DNA of 64,000 nucleotides from Adineta ricciae (GCA_905250025.1 CAJNOJ010000005.1:186001-250000); one strand, 5' to 3'; shown: positions 13,801 through 26,669, counted from the first letter of the stretch. Notes: generated from the letters alone by a model not told the origin. Program-made: numbers and translations.

Positions 13801-16683
13801 ATTTCATCTCGAACAGAGAATTAAGATCGTTCACTCGCATGAGAACAGTCTACTAAGAAATATTTTTCAAGAACAGAAAAGAAAACGCCAACTTTTTTTT
13901 TCTATTTGCGGAAGACGGCGTGTTCTTTATTACGTCTGTCGATGAAAAGAAAAAGAAAGTAGAAGTCCATGCATTCTATTTATTCTTCCATCATTGAACG
14001 CATTACTTTAACTGCAAAAGACGTGCATCCGCCCTATCGTGTGTATAATCAAAATGACTCTTTACACATCTAAATGCTAATTTGCTCAAACCTTCGCAAA
14101 AAAAACTTTCTGACGTCGTGCGTCATTTCAGAGTAAGTCCCTTCGACATCTTGAAAAATGTTAGCAAGCTATTTCAATCGTTTACTCACGTACATGAATT
14201 GTTTTTCTTTCGCCTCAGTAGTCGATAGACGAGATAATATTTGTCTCAACGTTTAACAATGCTATAAGTACACAATTCGTAAGTCTAAGATTTACATTTT
14301 CTTTCTTATCAACTGCGATCTGCATCTGTTATGATTCGAGAAAGCCGATCCTCTTCCATTGTATCTCGTTTACACAACAACTGAAATTCTATCGTTTGGA
14401 AAAACAAAGCGGATGAGAGTGGATTATCGAGTGTTTGGGTTTTATTTTGCAGGAAAGAAGCTCATCGGGAATTCCGTCGATTATATCATCTCGAAGAAAA
14501 ACGTCGGCAACAGTTGTTGAACCGTCATGAATTTGAAATCGACGAACAACGACAGGAATTTCGTCGGAAACGTGATGAACTCGTGAAAAAATACGATTTC
14601 GAGTTGCAAACCATGGAACAAAAGCAGAAGATCGAAATCGAACGGGAAAGTGTGATTCTGTCCAATGAGTGTAACAAGAAAATGAAACAAATCAAAATTG
14701 GTTAGTCATCGAGAAAATTCCTCGTGCTTGTGAATACAAATTCGTCTTCTTTTCTAGATCAAGAGAAAGAATTGAAACAATTCCGAGAACAAATTCGCGA
14801 ACAATTCAAACAAATCAAACGCGATTTCGATTCACCGTACAATAACGCCACAAATACGTTCTTAGTGAACAATAATGGTGATAACCTTTGTTCGAGACAC
14901 ATGACATATATTTAACATTTGTTTCCATAGGCACTCAATCAATCAAAGATCGTAAAGAACTATTCAAACGTTATCTTGCGGAAAAAGAAAACGAATCTTA
15001 TCTACGCGAAAAGCAATTCACCGACAATCAACAACAAATTCTCGACAATCAATTAAAAACCATTGAAAACTACCATAAGCAACGTATCCAAGTTTTAGAA
15101 CGGCAATTTCTCGTCGAAAAACAAAATCTAATCAAAACAAAAGAACAAGCTCTCTGGGAAATCGACGAACATGAATTGCGTTCACGTTATGATCTGTTAC
15201 GTAAACAAACGAAATCGTTCTATTCCTTGTTTCGAACGATGTTGACGCAGCAATCGGAAAAAGAAATTCAACAATTGGATGAACAAATTCGGTTAGAGCG
15301 TGAAATGTTAGAAACCCGATTAAGTGAAGACAGACGTGAGTGGCCGCGGACGTGGAAGAAAATGCAAAAAACACGTAATAAACAATTCCGACAACAATTA
15401 ATTATTAACAAAACACCATTCGAAGAAGAAAAACTTCTCATTAAAAAGGTAATTATACAAAATTTCTAATTAGAATCAATTAATCATGATACCCTATACT
15501 TCAACTTTTGCACCAATGGATTAATTAATGTTTGTCAGTTATCACAACTTTCTTTTTAACCGTAAACTTCTTACGGACGTTTCTCTCATCGAAAAGTCAT
15601 GAGATCATGAAGGAAAATATCTGTTTCCATCGGCTACATTCCTCCGGAAATAGGCCAAAGTTCCTGTTGTTTTCCTTTCTCACTATATTTATCGGAAGAA
15701 TCACTTGAAAAAGAAGGAATTTAATTACTATTTCTTTTTCTATCCTAACAAAAAGAAGTTTTCCGATTCATCGCATCATTTTCGCATTAGAATTCTAAGC
15801 TCTGGTTTGATTATATTCTCGTATGGACGTTAATTTGAGAGAACACGAGATCAGGAAGATCTAACCACCTCACGTTTACACAGACATTTTTTATTCTTGA
15901 TATTTTAGTTTGAAAATGATGAAAACGAGAGACGGCGTACTCATGAAGAACGTTTGAAAGAAAAACACCGCCATTTAATTCAAAATCTTCACAGTAAACA
16001 ACAAGCAACAAGAAACGAATTGTTACTTGTTCAAGTAAGTTAAAACTACGTCTGGTTTGCCAGTTGTATCGAATGATTTTTCACTTTCAGAGACAGAAAT
16101 TAGAACAATGTGTGGAATTCGAAACGCGAAAATTACAAGAACTTCAACAAACATTCGAAAGTGATTGGGTAGAATTTCGCAACACACAAAAGTCAAGAAA
16201 ATTGGTAAGTTTCTCATCATTCGAAAAGAGATTTATTTCTTCTTTTGATCTTCAATGAACAAATATGTTTTTGTTAACGACAGATATTTACGAATTGAAT
16301 CATTTTCTCTAATACAGATTGATCATTTCCATATTGATGTACCTCCTTGGTTACCGATAAAATCTACCGGTCAGACTAATGAGAAATATTCTAGCCCAAA
16401 TCGTCAGACATTTGTCTACAATGCAGATGAGATCTCTCTTGAAGCTCTATTGGATCCGAGTTTTCGTCCAATGACAACATCAACATCGCCTCAACAAGTC
16501 TATCCAACTAATTACCATTCCGCACCTCATTCATTAGCAAATGTAATACCAAATATTCGATACGATCGAGCTTCGTTTGATCCGTCAATTGATATACCAG
16601 CTAATCAACCATTTTCAACACTACCGACTCGCCGTCGTCGCCCACAGTCGAATGTAGACAATGTCGCCATCATTCACATTTGA
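10900..16683 (+). CDS. SLK: SLK/STK10 (LOK)-like Ste20 serine/threonine kinase
   Basis: Eleven exons: 10900-11507, 11574-11970, 12029-12366, 12683-13553, 13606-13736, 14453-14700, 14758-14877, 14931-15448, 15909-16034, 16091-16204 and 16318-16683. Phases all agree and give about 1277 residues, close to mammalian SLK. The kinase domain covers about residues 40-300. It has a Gly loop GDGAFG (47-52), a VAIK-type Lys (K69), HRD (160-162, as HRDVKASN), DFG (180-182) and the GCK-type loop FIGTPYWMAPE. A disordered acidic and Pro-rich middle (about 336-738) contains many P-P-x-P stretches. From residue 739 follows the family's C-terminal region, beginning with a basic RRTIRTTRRFVGPDG element and continuing as a long Glu/Gln/Arg coiled coil to about 1157. 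In animals these kinases phosphorylate ERM proteins and regulate the cortex and adhesion. Introns of 716 and 460 bases interrupt the coiled-coil part. The end beyond exon 10 may be alternatively spliced. Confidence 0.93.
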
Positions 16684-16845
16684 GAGACCGGTAGATCGAT
16701 AGTAAAATAGTTAGTATTAGCTCGCTAATCGATTTCGTTTCGCTAATGGCAAACGAGAGTCATTCTAATGATCGGTGATTGGTTCTAGAAATTGATTAAC
16801 TTGTCTAAGGTCGATTGTTTAACGGTGCTTTGTATTTCTCTCTAG

Positions 16846-17438
16846 CAATTGCCTATCTCTCTTCCATTTTCGAGTGCGACAGCTACTCGAACTCGATTTT
16901 CGCCCAACACGGCAAAAGTCGTTCAATCCCCAGTAACATCGCATGCACCTGCTCTACTTCGTTCAACTGGTGGTTATCGTCTTCAATCATGGCATTCATG
17001 GCCGGGTGTCGAGTTAACTGACGATGAGCAATTCTTCAAATTAAGCAATGATAGCGAGCATATTCTCTTCTAAAACCTGAGATACTCATGGAGAGGTAGT
17101 TTTCCTACGAATACTATTTCATCTTATATCCATTGGGCATTTCTTTTCTTCATATTTCTATTCACTAATCAACAATTATTATGACTATTGTTGTTGTTAT
17201 TGCTACTGTTGCTGCTGCTCGAACTGTCACATAATGTCCTATTCATCTGATATCACTCTGCACATATGTCTAACATTCTAAACGAAAAGCAATCTTTTGA
17301 TTTGCATTGACAAGGATTATATATCTTTTTGTTGTTATATTTTAGGAATTAGAAGAAAAATTTGCACGGGAAACATTAAAGCAAAGAGATTTCTATTTTG
17401 ATACTCCACCAGCATCAAATTTTGGAACATTGAATTAG
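16846..17438 (+). other. candidate alternative last exons of the SLK-like kinase
   Basis: Two more coding pieces follow the exon-11 stop. 16846-17073 is preceded by a TCTCTAG acceptor. It would join in phase 0 to a GTAGAC donor inside exon 11 (exon ending at 16653), replacing its last residues with a Ser/Pro-rich tail ending ...EHILF. 17346-17438, preceded by TTTTAG, opens with the charged sequence ELEEKFARETLKQ and ends with a stop. It is phase-compatible directly with exon 10, where it would extend the coiled coil. Both pieces being open, acceptor-flanked and in phase suggests real exons, but transcript data would decide which are used. Confidence 0.5.
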
Positions 17439-18122
17439 TTGCAAAGAAGATCTTCTCTTTACATTCATGTTATACTTTTAGTTTATTCTTTTTCTCAACA
17501 TCATCTATCTATTAGCTTCCCAGGAATTGTCTTTTGTCTTCGTTTCTTTTTTTCTCGTCTCCTCGTGTATATGTTAATACGTCCTTATCTTTGATCAAAA
17601 ATGCATACAAAAGAAACAACCAAATAGAATAGGTTTCTGTGTTCATTCGCTGTTTTTTCTTTCCAAAATTATCTATTGGTTACTGTGAATTACTTCTATC
17701 ATCGTCCTTCGATTGATGCAATGCATTCGACTCATTCTGTCAGATAACTTCTGCATCCATTTCATATTTTTTTCTCTTTACTGTTTATTTCGACGTATTT
17801 ATATACATATATCTATTATTGACTATCATGTTCTTTACTCTACTTTTGTGTTCCTATTGTATCTTTGCTATAACATTGACGAAATCCAAAATGACTGTTT
17901 TCTTTCTTTCTTTCACTTTTCTTTTTGTGACGACAGTGATATGTTTAAAGGCACCGCTTATTTATGACTCCACCGCTTTTGCTTGCATATCAGTGGCATT
18001 TATTTCTCTTCCACGTGCTTTGACATTGAAAAAGAAACTTATGATAATCATTGATGAAAAAATAAACTCAAATAATAATTGTTAACTTGTCTATTCTTCA
18101 CATCTGCATTCTGTTTAGATAA
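17439..18122. other. intergenic, no gene seen
   Basis: AT-rich spacer between the SLK-like gene and the TLC-domain gene. The open frames here are Phe/Leu/Ile-rich translations of T-rich DNA and lack ATG context and domains. A CTGTTTAG acceptor ends just 4 bases before the next start codon, so the downstream gene probably has a 5' UTR intron lying in this stretch. Confidence 0.55.
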
Positions 18123-19450
18123 ATGGTTACAATTAATGTAACACTTGGCCTTAGTTGCACGATCGTCTCTTTTGGTTTCTTCTTACTTTGTCGATATCTT
18201 ATACGTCCGTTGACGAATTATCGATTATTTATAAACAAAACAGATAATGAGAAGAATGCTCCTTCGCCGTCATTTCAAACTTGGCTGACCGATCCAAACG
18301 AAAAACGATGGCAACGATTGAATTTATTAATCAGTTGGCTACATGCTCTTATCACCGGTGTACTTGTTCTTTACAGTTTTCTCGCCTATCCAGATCTACG
18401 TAATGATTTCGTCGAACATGTTAATCTTGTCACATATGTCACTTGTTCTTTATCTTTCGGTAGGCAAAAGTCGATGTATTGAATGTTTTGAACTAATATT
18501 CTTGTATTCTCACTTAGGTTATTTTTGTTACGATCTATGTGATGTGATTTCCAATCGAAAAGGATCGGATCTGTTCGAAATACTTCTCCATCATATTGTG
18601 GTAAGTCATTTGACCGAAACATATTTCGTCTCCAAGGAAAAAACCTTCTCAATTCATTAAAGTTTCCCTGATGATCATGTCTCCGTAGACACAAACATCT
18701 TCATTTCGAGATCATGGTCAATGTTCTACTAATAGAACACGGAAAATAAGTCATGACATATTGTTTCCCTTTTGTCATGGAAAGGCCCATTGTCAATGAC
18801 AGTTGACGTTTGTCGACCGAGATCTAATGAGCTTCCTCTTCCAGCTCACCGTAACATATAGAATAGACCTGTTCCGGTTCGTAACAGGTATGAAGAATCA
18901 ATATTTATGTGTCTATAATTTACCTTACAAACAAACGTACCGTAACACATTACGATTGATATCTTGTTTGATTGATCAATTTTCCAATGAAACACTCGAA
19001 ACCAAATGTGTTACCGATTAAAAGACTTTGAATGCAAGTCAAACTCTAATTTGCTTCTTCCATTTCTTTTAGGTCTTGCTGTTTTTCGGCTGGAATATTT
19101 TTTGCAAGAAAAATATTGGCTATCAAATCTTTGCATTATTGGCTGAAGTCAATTCAATATTTCTTCATGCACGAAAACTTCTGCATTTATTTCATATTTC
19201 ACGAGAGAATTTTTTTGTTCGATTAAATATGATTTTAAATATTCTCACATTCTTTCTTTGTCGGTTATGTATGTTATTTTTTGTTACAATTTTTGTTTAT
19301 CATGATCGTCATCGTGTAGGAGATTCTTATTATGTGTTTGTGACATGTGTACTTATTCCAGTCATGTGGATTATAAATCCAATTCTTTTCTATCGCGTCT
19401 TAAATACAGATTTTCTTAAACGATATAAATCACGGCAATTAATGTCGTAG
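18123..19450 (+). CDS. TLC-domain membrane protein, TLCD1/TLCD2-like
   Basis: Three exons (18123-18459, 18518-18600, 19073-19450) join in phase to give 265 residues. There is an N-terminal hydrophobic segment (about 5-28). The TLC domain follows: a helix LNLLISWLHALITG, the GYFCYDLCD motif, EILLHHIVV, then LLAEVNSIFLHARKLL and a last pair of membrane helices. The spacing of D, H-H and E-x-N-S-x-F-L-H matches the TLCD1/2 branch, which acts in the plasma membrane on phospholipid composition and fluidity. It lacks the Lag1p motif of ceramide synthases. The 472-base intron 18601-19072 carries an unrelated open frame (18803-19021), which would break the domain if translated. That is why exon 2 is joined directly to 19073. 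Confidence 0.82.
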
Positions 19451-20435
19451 TCGAGTACATTGCGGAGAATGATTTGGTCGTTTTCTTTTTTTCGTAATGA
19501 GAACAAAATATTTTTTGATCTGAACGTCCAGAATTGTATTTGATGTGTCTTGCGTACAAATAGAAATCTTTAGTGTAACCACTTCTCATCGAAAATTCCA
19601 GTATTTCTTGCACAGAACCTTTTTGCTAAGCATCTACTATATAGAATGTGTATATAAGTCTTCAATCTCTTTTATTCCCAATAAACAAAAATGTTCTATA
19701 GACAAAGAATCAACAATTGAACCTCGATTGATGTTTATTCATTGATAGAAGTGAGAAAATATGTAAGCACGTCGTCGATATATTGATTGAATAACATCGT
19801 AATTATTGTAAATATACGAATCATCAGTTGGTAATGATTCGTCAATGAGGTGTGATAAGAAAGAATATACCTTCGTTGACAAATTTCGATCAATCAATTC
19901 CAGTCATAATTTCGTGTTTTGAATATGTAGTTCTTATGTGATAATTAGCTTTGAAGATAAAACTGATAATGATCTGTCAATTAATGACATTCAAAACATG
20001 AAGAAAGGTACGAAACTAATTGAAATCGAGTTTTTTTTTCATTTTCGTCTTTGACAAGGTTTTCTTTTCTTGGAACAAATTAGACAATTACGTTTCAATC
20101 AACTTCGACCTTTCCATTTTCTCTCTTTCTCTTTTCCATCCATGTTTATATTTTTTTCTCTTTCTGATTTGTAAATACGATTCATCAGGTAAAAATAGAA
20201 TAATTTCATGCACGTAAATAACCGAATCATCAACATATAGACACTTGAAATCACTGTTGCGGTCTGTATATTTCATATAACCAAGGTGTTTTTTTCTGTC
20301 CATACGTGTATATATTAAATATATTATATTTCTATTCTGTTCGTTCACCTGTTTCGTTTTATTACTTTCGTTCGTCAGTGTCGACAAGAACACAAGGAAA
20401 ACGACAGCTATCTATTCCAGTAGTTTCGTACAGTA
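19451..20435. other. intergenic, no gene seen
   Basis: AT-rich spacer after the TLC-domain gene and before the glutamine-rich gene. Nothing beyond short T-rich open frames is visible. It should hold the 3' UTR of the former and the promoter of the latter. Confidence 0.5.
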
Positions 20436-23400
20436 ATGTATCAATCACCGGTATCAACACATGGATTTAATCACCAATCATTCTATCGTCAACCAGTATC
20501 AAATCTAAGGCAGATTAATGAAATCGTCTGGAATCGCACTAACGAAGTACAACAATCACATACAATTCCTCAACGTGCTAATATGGATAAACATATATAC
20601 TCATCGTTGGAAGAAGCAATGAAACATCAAAGTGAATTGAGAAAAGAACCAAAATTTAAAAATGATAATCTTTCTCGAGAATGTATATGAGTTCCCTCTA
20701 AACCTATTTTTTACTAATTGTACACACTCGTCTTTTTAGCAAATAGGACTGCGACAGTTATGTCTAATCAAGTTCCAAATCGAACATTAGCTCGACAAGC
20801 AAGTTTAGGCGCATTGCCTACTATTGAAGATATATTACCGCAGCCTGCAGCACCTCTAACGAATTCACGTTCAATTGGTACGATACATGATTATATTCAA
20901 AGAGAACGAAAAGCTCATACAGTGGCTCCTCTAACTAAAATATCAGGACCGAATTATGCACAAAAAACAAGTATGTTCGCTAGTACTCTCGCTCCAAGTG
21001 ACGCTCAAACTATGAAGGCAAGTGGATTGCCACAATCACTGTCTGGTGCAGTTTTAAATTCGTATAGTCAACAAGCTGCTGTAGAGTTGGCTGACGTTGA
21101 TGATACTAATGTTGAAGAAGATGATGATGACGACGCACCAATCATTGTCAAAGTGCGCTATGATCCAGAAGCTGGTGGTCCACCATCGGAAGATGCTATT
21201 CGACAAGCTGTTGATAATCAATTGCAACGAGACTCAGGACAGCGAATGGCTAATGATCCAATTATTCTTAACTTTTTAAACGAGACTATAAATCCTCAGA
21301 TACTGCAGGCAGCATTGAGAGTACCACCGCCAACGCAGGTGCAACCACAACAAGCATTTAATCTTCAATCAACACTATCTGGAACAACTCTCAATCGGCC
21401 AAATATTCGCTTTCCAACACCGTTACAGCAACAACAAAGTCTACAATCGATACAGCGACAACACCTTCAGCAACAACAGCTGGTGCAGCAGTATCAACAA
21501 CTCGTGCAACAGCACCAACAACAACATCAGCAGCAACAGCAACAGCAACTGCAACAGCAACAGCAACTGCAACAGCAACAGCAACAACAGCAACAGCAGC
21601 AACAACAACAACAACAACAACAACAGCCGCAGCAACCACAGCAGCCGCAGCAACCACAGCATCAACAACAGTATCAACAGCAGCAACAGCATCCACAACA
21701 GCAACAGCAGTCGCAGCAACATCAGCAGGCACAGAGACAACAGCAGATACAGCAACAGCTGCAACAATTGCAACAGCTACAGCTATTGCAACAAAAACAG
21801 CAGCACTTATTTCAAAGTCAACAGCAGCAACAAAAGCAGGCCCCGTCACCACAAACACATCCACAAGCGGCACAATCGAAGCTGCAACAACTATCACAAG
21901 TGACACAACAAAAGCCGCAAACACCAATACAACAAGTGATACAACAAGCACAACAAAAACCGCAAACACCAATACAACAAGTGATGCAACAAGCACAACA
22001 AAAACCACAAACACCGGTACAGCAAGTAACACAATTACAAAAACAAAGTCAACCACTTCAGCCACAGAAAAAACAACAACAGCAACAAACACTACAGTCT
22101 AAACCTCCACTGCCGCAACTACAGCAGCCCCAACAGGCTACGCAACAAACTCAGAATAAAGAGCAGCAATTGCAGCAAAAACATCAATTGCAACAAAAAC
22201 AACAACTGCAACAAAAACAAACGCTACAGCCATCGCAGCCGCAGCAACAGAAACAACAACAACAACAACAAATTCAACAACAGCAAAAAGTGCAGCAACA
22301 AACGCAAGCTCTACAAAAGAATCCTCAACAAACACAAGCTCAACTACAAAGACCTCACAATCAATTACCAAGTCAAAACAAGCCGCCAGTGGCAAACCAA
22401 AAACAACAACAAAAGCAACATCAAACGCCGCTCCAGCAAAAACATCAACAGCAAGTTCAACAACATCAAAAACAACAGCTACAGCAGCTACAATCCCAGC
22501 AAAAACAACAACAGCTGCAATCACAGCAAAAACAACAGGAAAGTCAACAAAGCCAACAGCAAACTCAGCAACAGACTCAACAACAAAACCAACCGCTACC
22601 ACAGAAGCCGCAGCCGCTGAAACTTCAGCCTTCGGTACCGCAGAAACCGCAGCAAAGACTACAACAAGAGTTTCTCTTACAGCAACAAAGACAAAAACAA
22701 CAGCAGTTAGTGGAACAACAGTTGAAGCAACAGCAAGTGGTACAAGAACAACAAAAACAACAACAGTTATTACTGGAACAGCAACAACGGCAGAATATCA
22801 AAGAGCAACTGTTGCAACAAGAACAACAACAAATACACCAGCAACAACAGAAATATTGGCAACTGTTACAACAAAAACAACAACAAATTGAACAACAACA
22901 GGCGCAACTACAACAAGAACAACAAAGATATCGGCAGTTGTTACAGCAACAGCAAAATCAACAGAAGCAACAAGAACTACAACAGCAGCCAACACAGGAA
23001 AAAGTTACAATGTCCGCATATTTACCGCCAGTGGCTCCACGTCCACCCAGATCTCAGCCAACCAGCCGACCTATTTCTATGAATCGTTCGCCTGATATGT
23101 TTATACCAAATAGTAATAATCGACTAGGACATTCAGTTCCATTGGCCCCAATTCCGATCAGAAATATTCAAGCATCGGCTATTACTAGACATCGTTCGCC
23201 GATTCGAAATACAAGTGCGTCATTAGCTAGTAGTCCTCTATCAGCAGGTAAATAGATTTGTTCATTCATTCATTCTTTCTTTCTCTCTTCCTAATTTCGT
23301 GGAACGATCAATTAAAACTATGAATAGTCTATTAACCGTGTCTTTTTTGCTTGATTACAGCACCTAATTTGTACAAACATCAGGCTCATCGTTTCACTCC

Positions 23401-24076
23401 AAATAGTTTTCTACCAATTAACTTTGACTTGACTAATGGCAGATCACCAACATCAATCAACAGCAACAACAATAATTCTCTTCATATACCGGAGAATCTC
23501 ATCCCGAGACCGCACACTGCGCCATCGTTCACGGAAATGTTTCGACCTGCATCGGCATTGGACATACCTGAGTTAAGTGAAGTCAATCTTCGTAACATGC
23601 TCAAGTAAGGGTACACTTGAAATTAAACTTTTTCTTCGCATTTATTGCATTACAGCCAAATCCCTAGTCTAAATGGTTGTCAATTTAGTATTGAGTATGC
23701 AGAACCAACAGACATTCCAATACCATCGAAATCGCCCGATGCCGAGAATAAATATCCCGAACCTGTCATTGTTGATCAACTACCCAATGATATTATTCAA
23801 CATGTCAGAAGCAGTGACAATCTCGCATTGAAAGCTGCCTTAGATCTCAGTATGCAAATAGACGAAAATCTACAATTTGCCGGTCAATCACAAGTCAACA
23901 CATCCATGTTGAGTAAACAGTCATCAACAGTCATACGTCGGACAACACAAATCAATCAACATGTTCATCAATCTCCTCGATCGCCATCGCGAGACTCGAG
24001 TAGTACTCTGGACACATCTTCGTCCGAAAAAGAAAATGAAATCGAAGAAATCGAAATTGTTCCAATAGACATGTAA
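20436..24076 (+). CDS. very large glutamine-rich, prion-like protein
   Basis: Four exons (20436-20682, 20740-23247, 23361-23604, 23656-24076) join in frame to 1139 residues. The N-terminal 310 residues are non-repetitive. They contain RQASLGALPTIEDILPQP, a poly-Asp patch and a conserved-looking stretch around IIVKVRYDPEAGGPPSEDA. About residues 310-840 are almost wholly Gln, with interspersed Leu, Pro, Lys and His, and include three 15-residue units QQKPQTPIQQVxQQA. The C-terminal 300 residues again look structured or motif-bearing (RPHTAPSFTEMFRPASALDIPEL). CAG and CAA are mixed, so the tract is not a pure triplet expansion. Such tracts are typical of transcription cofactors and RNA-granule proteins, but no DNA- or RNA-binding domain is visible and I do not recognise the family. 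A GT donor overlapping the last codon (ATGTAAGC) could allow one extra exon. Confidence 0.78.
21420..23010 (+). repeat. CAG/CAA-rich tract coding for about 530 Gln-rich residues
   Basis: Interrupted CAG and CAA codons with scattered CTG/CTA/TTG (Leu), CCG/CCA (Pro) and AAA (Lys). The longest near-pure glutamine run lies around 21,570-21,630. Reverse-strand open frames over this tract give Val/Ala- or Leu-rich translations and are shadows. Confidence 0.95.
21906..22034 (+). repeat. three 45-base direct repeats (QQKPQTPIQQVxQQA)
   Basis: Three head-to-tail units inside the glutamine tract code for QQKPQTPIQQV followed by IQQA, MQQA or TQ. The first two copies differ at only a few bases. The T-P within each unit could serve as a proline-directed phosphorylation site; that is inference. 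Confidence 0.85.
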
Positions 24077-25180
24077 GCTGAATGGAAAGAACGTCTTCAC
24101 TCTTTTTCACTATTCTTCATTTATAGGCAGTAAAGTTTCCTTGACATTTGCGAAACTAAATAGTTCAATTTGAAATAAGTGATTTCAAAGCAAGATTCGA
24201 TATTCTAGTGTCACTTTTGTTTTATCCTGTGCATATTTATCTATTTTCATTACTCATTTTCCTTTCATAATACAATAACACGAGTATTTTCATTTCAACT
24301 CGATAATTTGACCATTTCGTTTTCATTCTAACAACAAACAAACAAGCAAACAGACGATAATTAAAAATCGACAAATAACCTTGACTCGACTTGCCAAATA
24401 GAGAAACACGGACGAGTACTGAATGCAATCAAGGTGACTATGTTGATATAAACTAATTTTCTCTTATCTATACCGACTGATTTACTAAAGCGTGAAATGA
24501 GAAAAAAATGGTTCGGAGAGATAAAAAATTAATTAAAGCCGAATCGTGAACAACTTTATTAGAACCCAATCTTGTCAATATTGTTCTCAGGTGTTTTGTA
24601 TCATATCGACTGGGGTGGAAACATGTCTGTTTTCTGTTCTAATTCTGATCTACGATCAAATTACGACAACTTTATCATGATAATTCCAGTTTTTTTGTTC
24701 AATAAAACGGAAATATTTTAAAGAGCTATTCAACACTGATGCAAAACTCTTTCATTTTCTATTCTTGATGAAAAGTTAATCGAGAAAATTGTTCAGATGA
24801 GCAACTTCCTTGATATGATTACATTGAATTTCTGTCAAGATGAGAAGTTAAATATAAACTTCATGTCAGAAAACTTAATTGGCGAAACTCTTCTTTGAAC
24901 TCTTCGTTAATTACGTCGCTGAAACACAAGAGGAACATATGGATTTCTCTGCAAAGAAAAACCCATATTGATATTCTTTCCGAGAGCATTTCTTATTGAT
25001 CATTCATTTCCAAAACATCTGAATTCTACTCTAACTGCCGCTTGCTTTGTTATTTAAAAGAACGTGATATTTTTCTCGTCGATGAATCTAATAGGAATAT
25101 CATCTGACAAAGTTAGACACAAAAATCAACATAGCTGATTCCTTCCGATAAGAACTCATTTGAACATTCTCACAAGTACG
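24077..25180. other. intergenic, no gene seen
   Basis: AT-rich spacer with no supported exon. It holds the 3' end of the glutamine-rich gene and the upstream region of the arrestin gene. Confidence 0.5.
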
Positions 25181-26290
25181 ATGGGCAACAATAGTACTTC
25201 CATTAACATTGTTCTCGATCGTGTACAACCGACGGTTTATTACACAGCCGAAGTCATATCCGGTGAGGTGCAATTTACTGTTTCGGAAAATATACCGACT
25301 ACCGATAGTATTCATCTAGTCTTGAAAGGAACTGTCGGCTATACGACAATCCATCAACATCGAATGCAAAACGGACAAGCAAATCGAGTAACCAATCGAC
25401 ATGATATATGTATTCTTAGACAACAAGTACGATTCGGTCAAATGACATATGCCGGACATCAACGAATGAAGAGTGGTTTTAGTGATATGACAAGCTTTGA
25501 ACCTGGTCAATATACATATCCCTTTTCAATTCGTTTACCGGATCTTCTCCCTCCGACGTTACATCCGAACGAATATCCATTTGTTCGTTATCAACTAGAG
25601 GTAAAGTATTCACGCATAAAGTAATGAAAAGACAACGTTCCTAATTTCAATTTTGAAAAGCTTCTAGTCGAAAAGAAATGGTATGTGGCAAATACTTATC
25701 TTGAATATCCATTACGTATTTACCCTCGTGTAAATCTGCATCACATACCCAATTCTCAATGTTCAGTTAAATTTGATACCGAACACAACGACGTGATCGT
25801 CAAAGGTGTTCTTCAACGTTCGGGCTTAATGCCAGGCGAAACGACAACCTTTTCACTTGACATTTTCAATCCGCTTCATTTAATGATTAAACGTATGGAT
25901 ATCTGCCTGATTCAACGTTATGAAATTGCACAATTTCGACGTCGTCTGGAAATCATACGTGTTCCGGTGCCTCAACTAACTAATTTTGATGATCAACACG
26001 TCGAAACAACGTGTCCGTTCACTGTTCCTATTGGCATTTCGCCAACCTACTACTTCGAACGGCAAGACGATCGTTACGACATACGTGTTAGAGTCAAATA
26101 TGACATCAGATTCGAAGTGAAAGCCAAAGGATTCTTCACTAACTTCGATTTACAAATTCCAGTAATCATCGGTACACATTCCGAACTGCATACAGATGGT
26201 ATTCATCAATCAGCAATACCAACGTCGATAGATTTGAATGCAATCGATCAACTTGAATTTCAAGCAACTGATGATAATGAACAAGCATAA
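25181..26290 (+). CDS. arrestin-domain (alpha-arrestin, ARRDC-like) protein
   Basis: Two exons, 25181-25600 and 25661-26290, give 349 residues. The N-terminal arrestin fold shows SINIVLDRVQPTVYYTAEVISGEVQFTV, the usual 'Y..GE.V.G.V' start of ARRDC proteins, and LVLKGTVGYTT. It is followed by FEPGQYTYPFSIRLPDLLPPTLH, matching the family's 'G.+.+PF.+.LP..LP.SF' element. The C-terminal arrestin half (about 160-330) includes SGLMPGETTTFSLDIFNP. Alpha-arrestins are adaptors for receptor traffic and ubiquitin ligases, but no PPxY motif is visible in the C-tail. The start MGNNSTS fits an N-myristoylation pattern. The acceptor TTGAAAAG before 25661 is pyrimidine-poor. A second AG at 25674-25675 also keeps frame and would delete five residues. 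Confidence 0.85.
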
Positions 26291-26669
26291 TAGTTTTCAA
26301 AGAAAAAAGAAACTCTTTTCAAAATCGATTCAAATTGTACCGATAGTGAATGTCTTACGCTTTTTGGAACGATGTACTTCTTCTCTTTCCAATGCTTTCT
26401 ATAACTAATATATTTGTATTTGCTTTGACAAGAATCATTAATAAAATTTGCACTTGTACTTTTGAGAGCTTTTCCATAGATGTCGATAGCAGTCAGTTAC
26501 AAATTGATTCTGGTTACATGAAATCCATTCTTTATTTGACTGTGTGACCAATGAAAGAATCGTTTCTTGTCGATAGCAGAAAAAAAACAACAATGTCTAT
26601 CTTGAACCTGTCCAAAAGAATTTTAGATTATTTTTGTGAACAATTTCTTCTAGTCAACTCTTACGAACA
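26291..26669. other. short spacer, no gene seen
   Basis: Holds the 3' UTR of the arrestin gene. A possible acceptor TTCTTCTAG lies at about 26645-26653, just upstream of the next ATG, so the following gene may have a non-coding first exon here. Confidence 0.4.

Noticed and set aside
18803-19021. Open frame inside the TLC-domain gene
   Set aside because: It lies in a 472-base intron. Splicing around it joins LLHHIVV to the next TLC motif in phase, whereas including it breaks the domain.
21391-22602. Long minus-strand open frames over the glutamine tract (Val/Ala-rich and Leu-rich)
   Set aside because: They are mirror translations of CAG/CAA repeats on the coding strand, with no start context, domain or splice logic.
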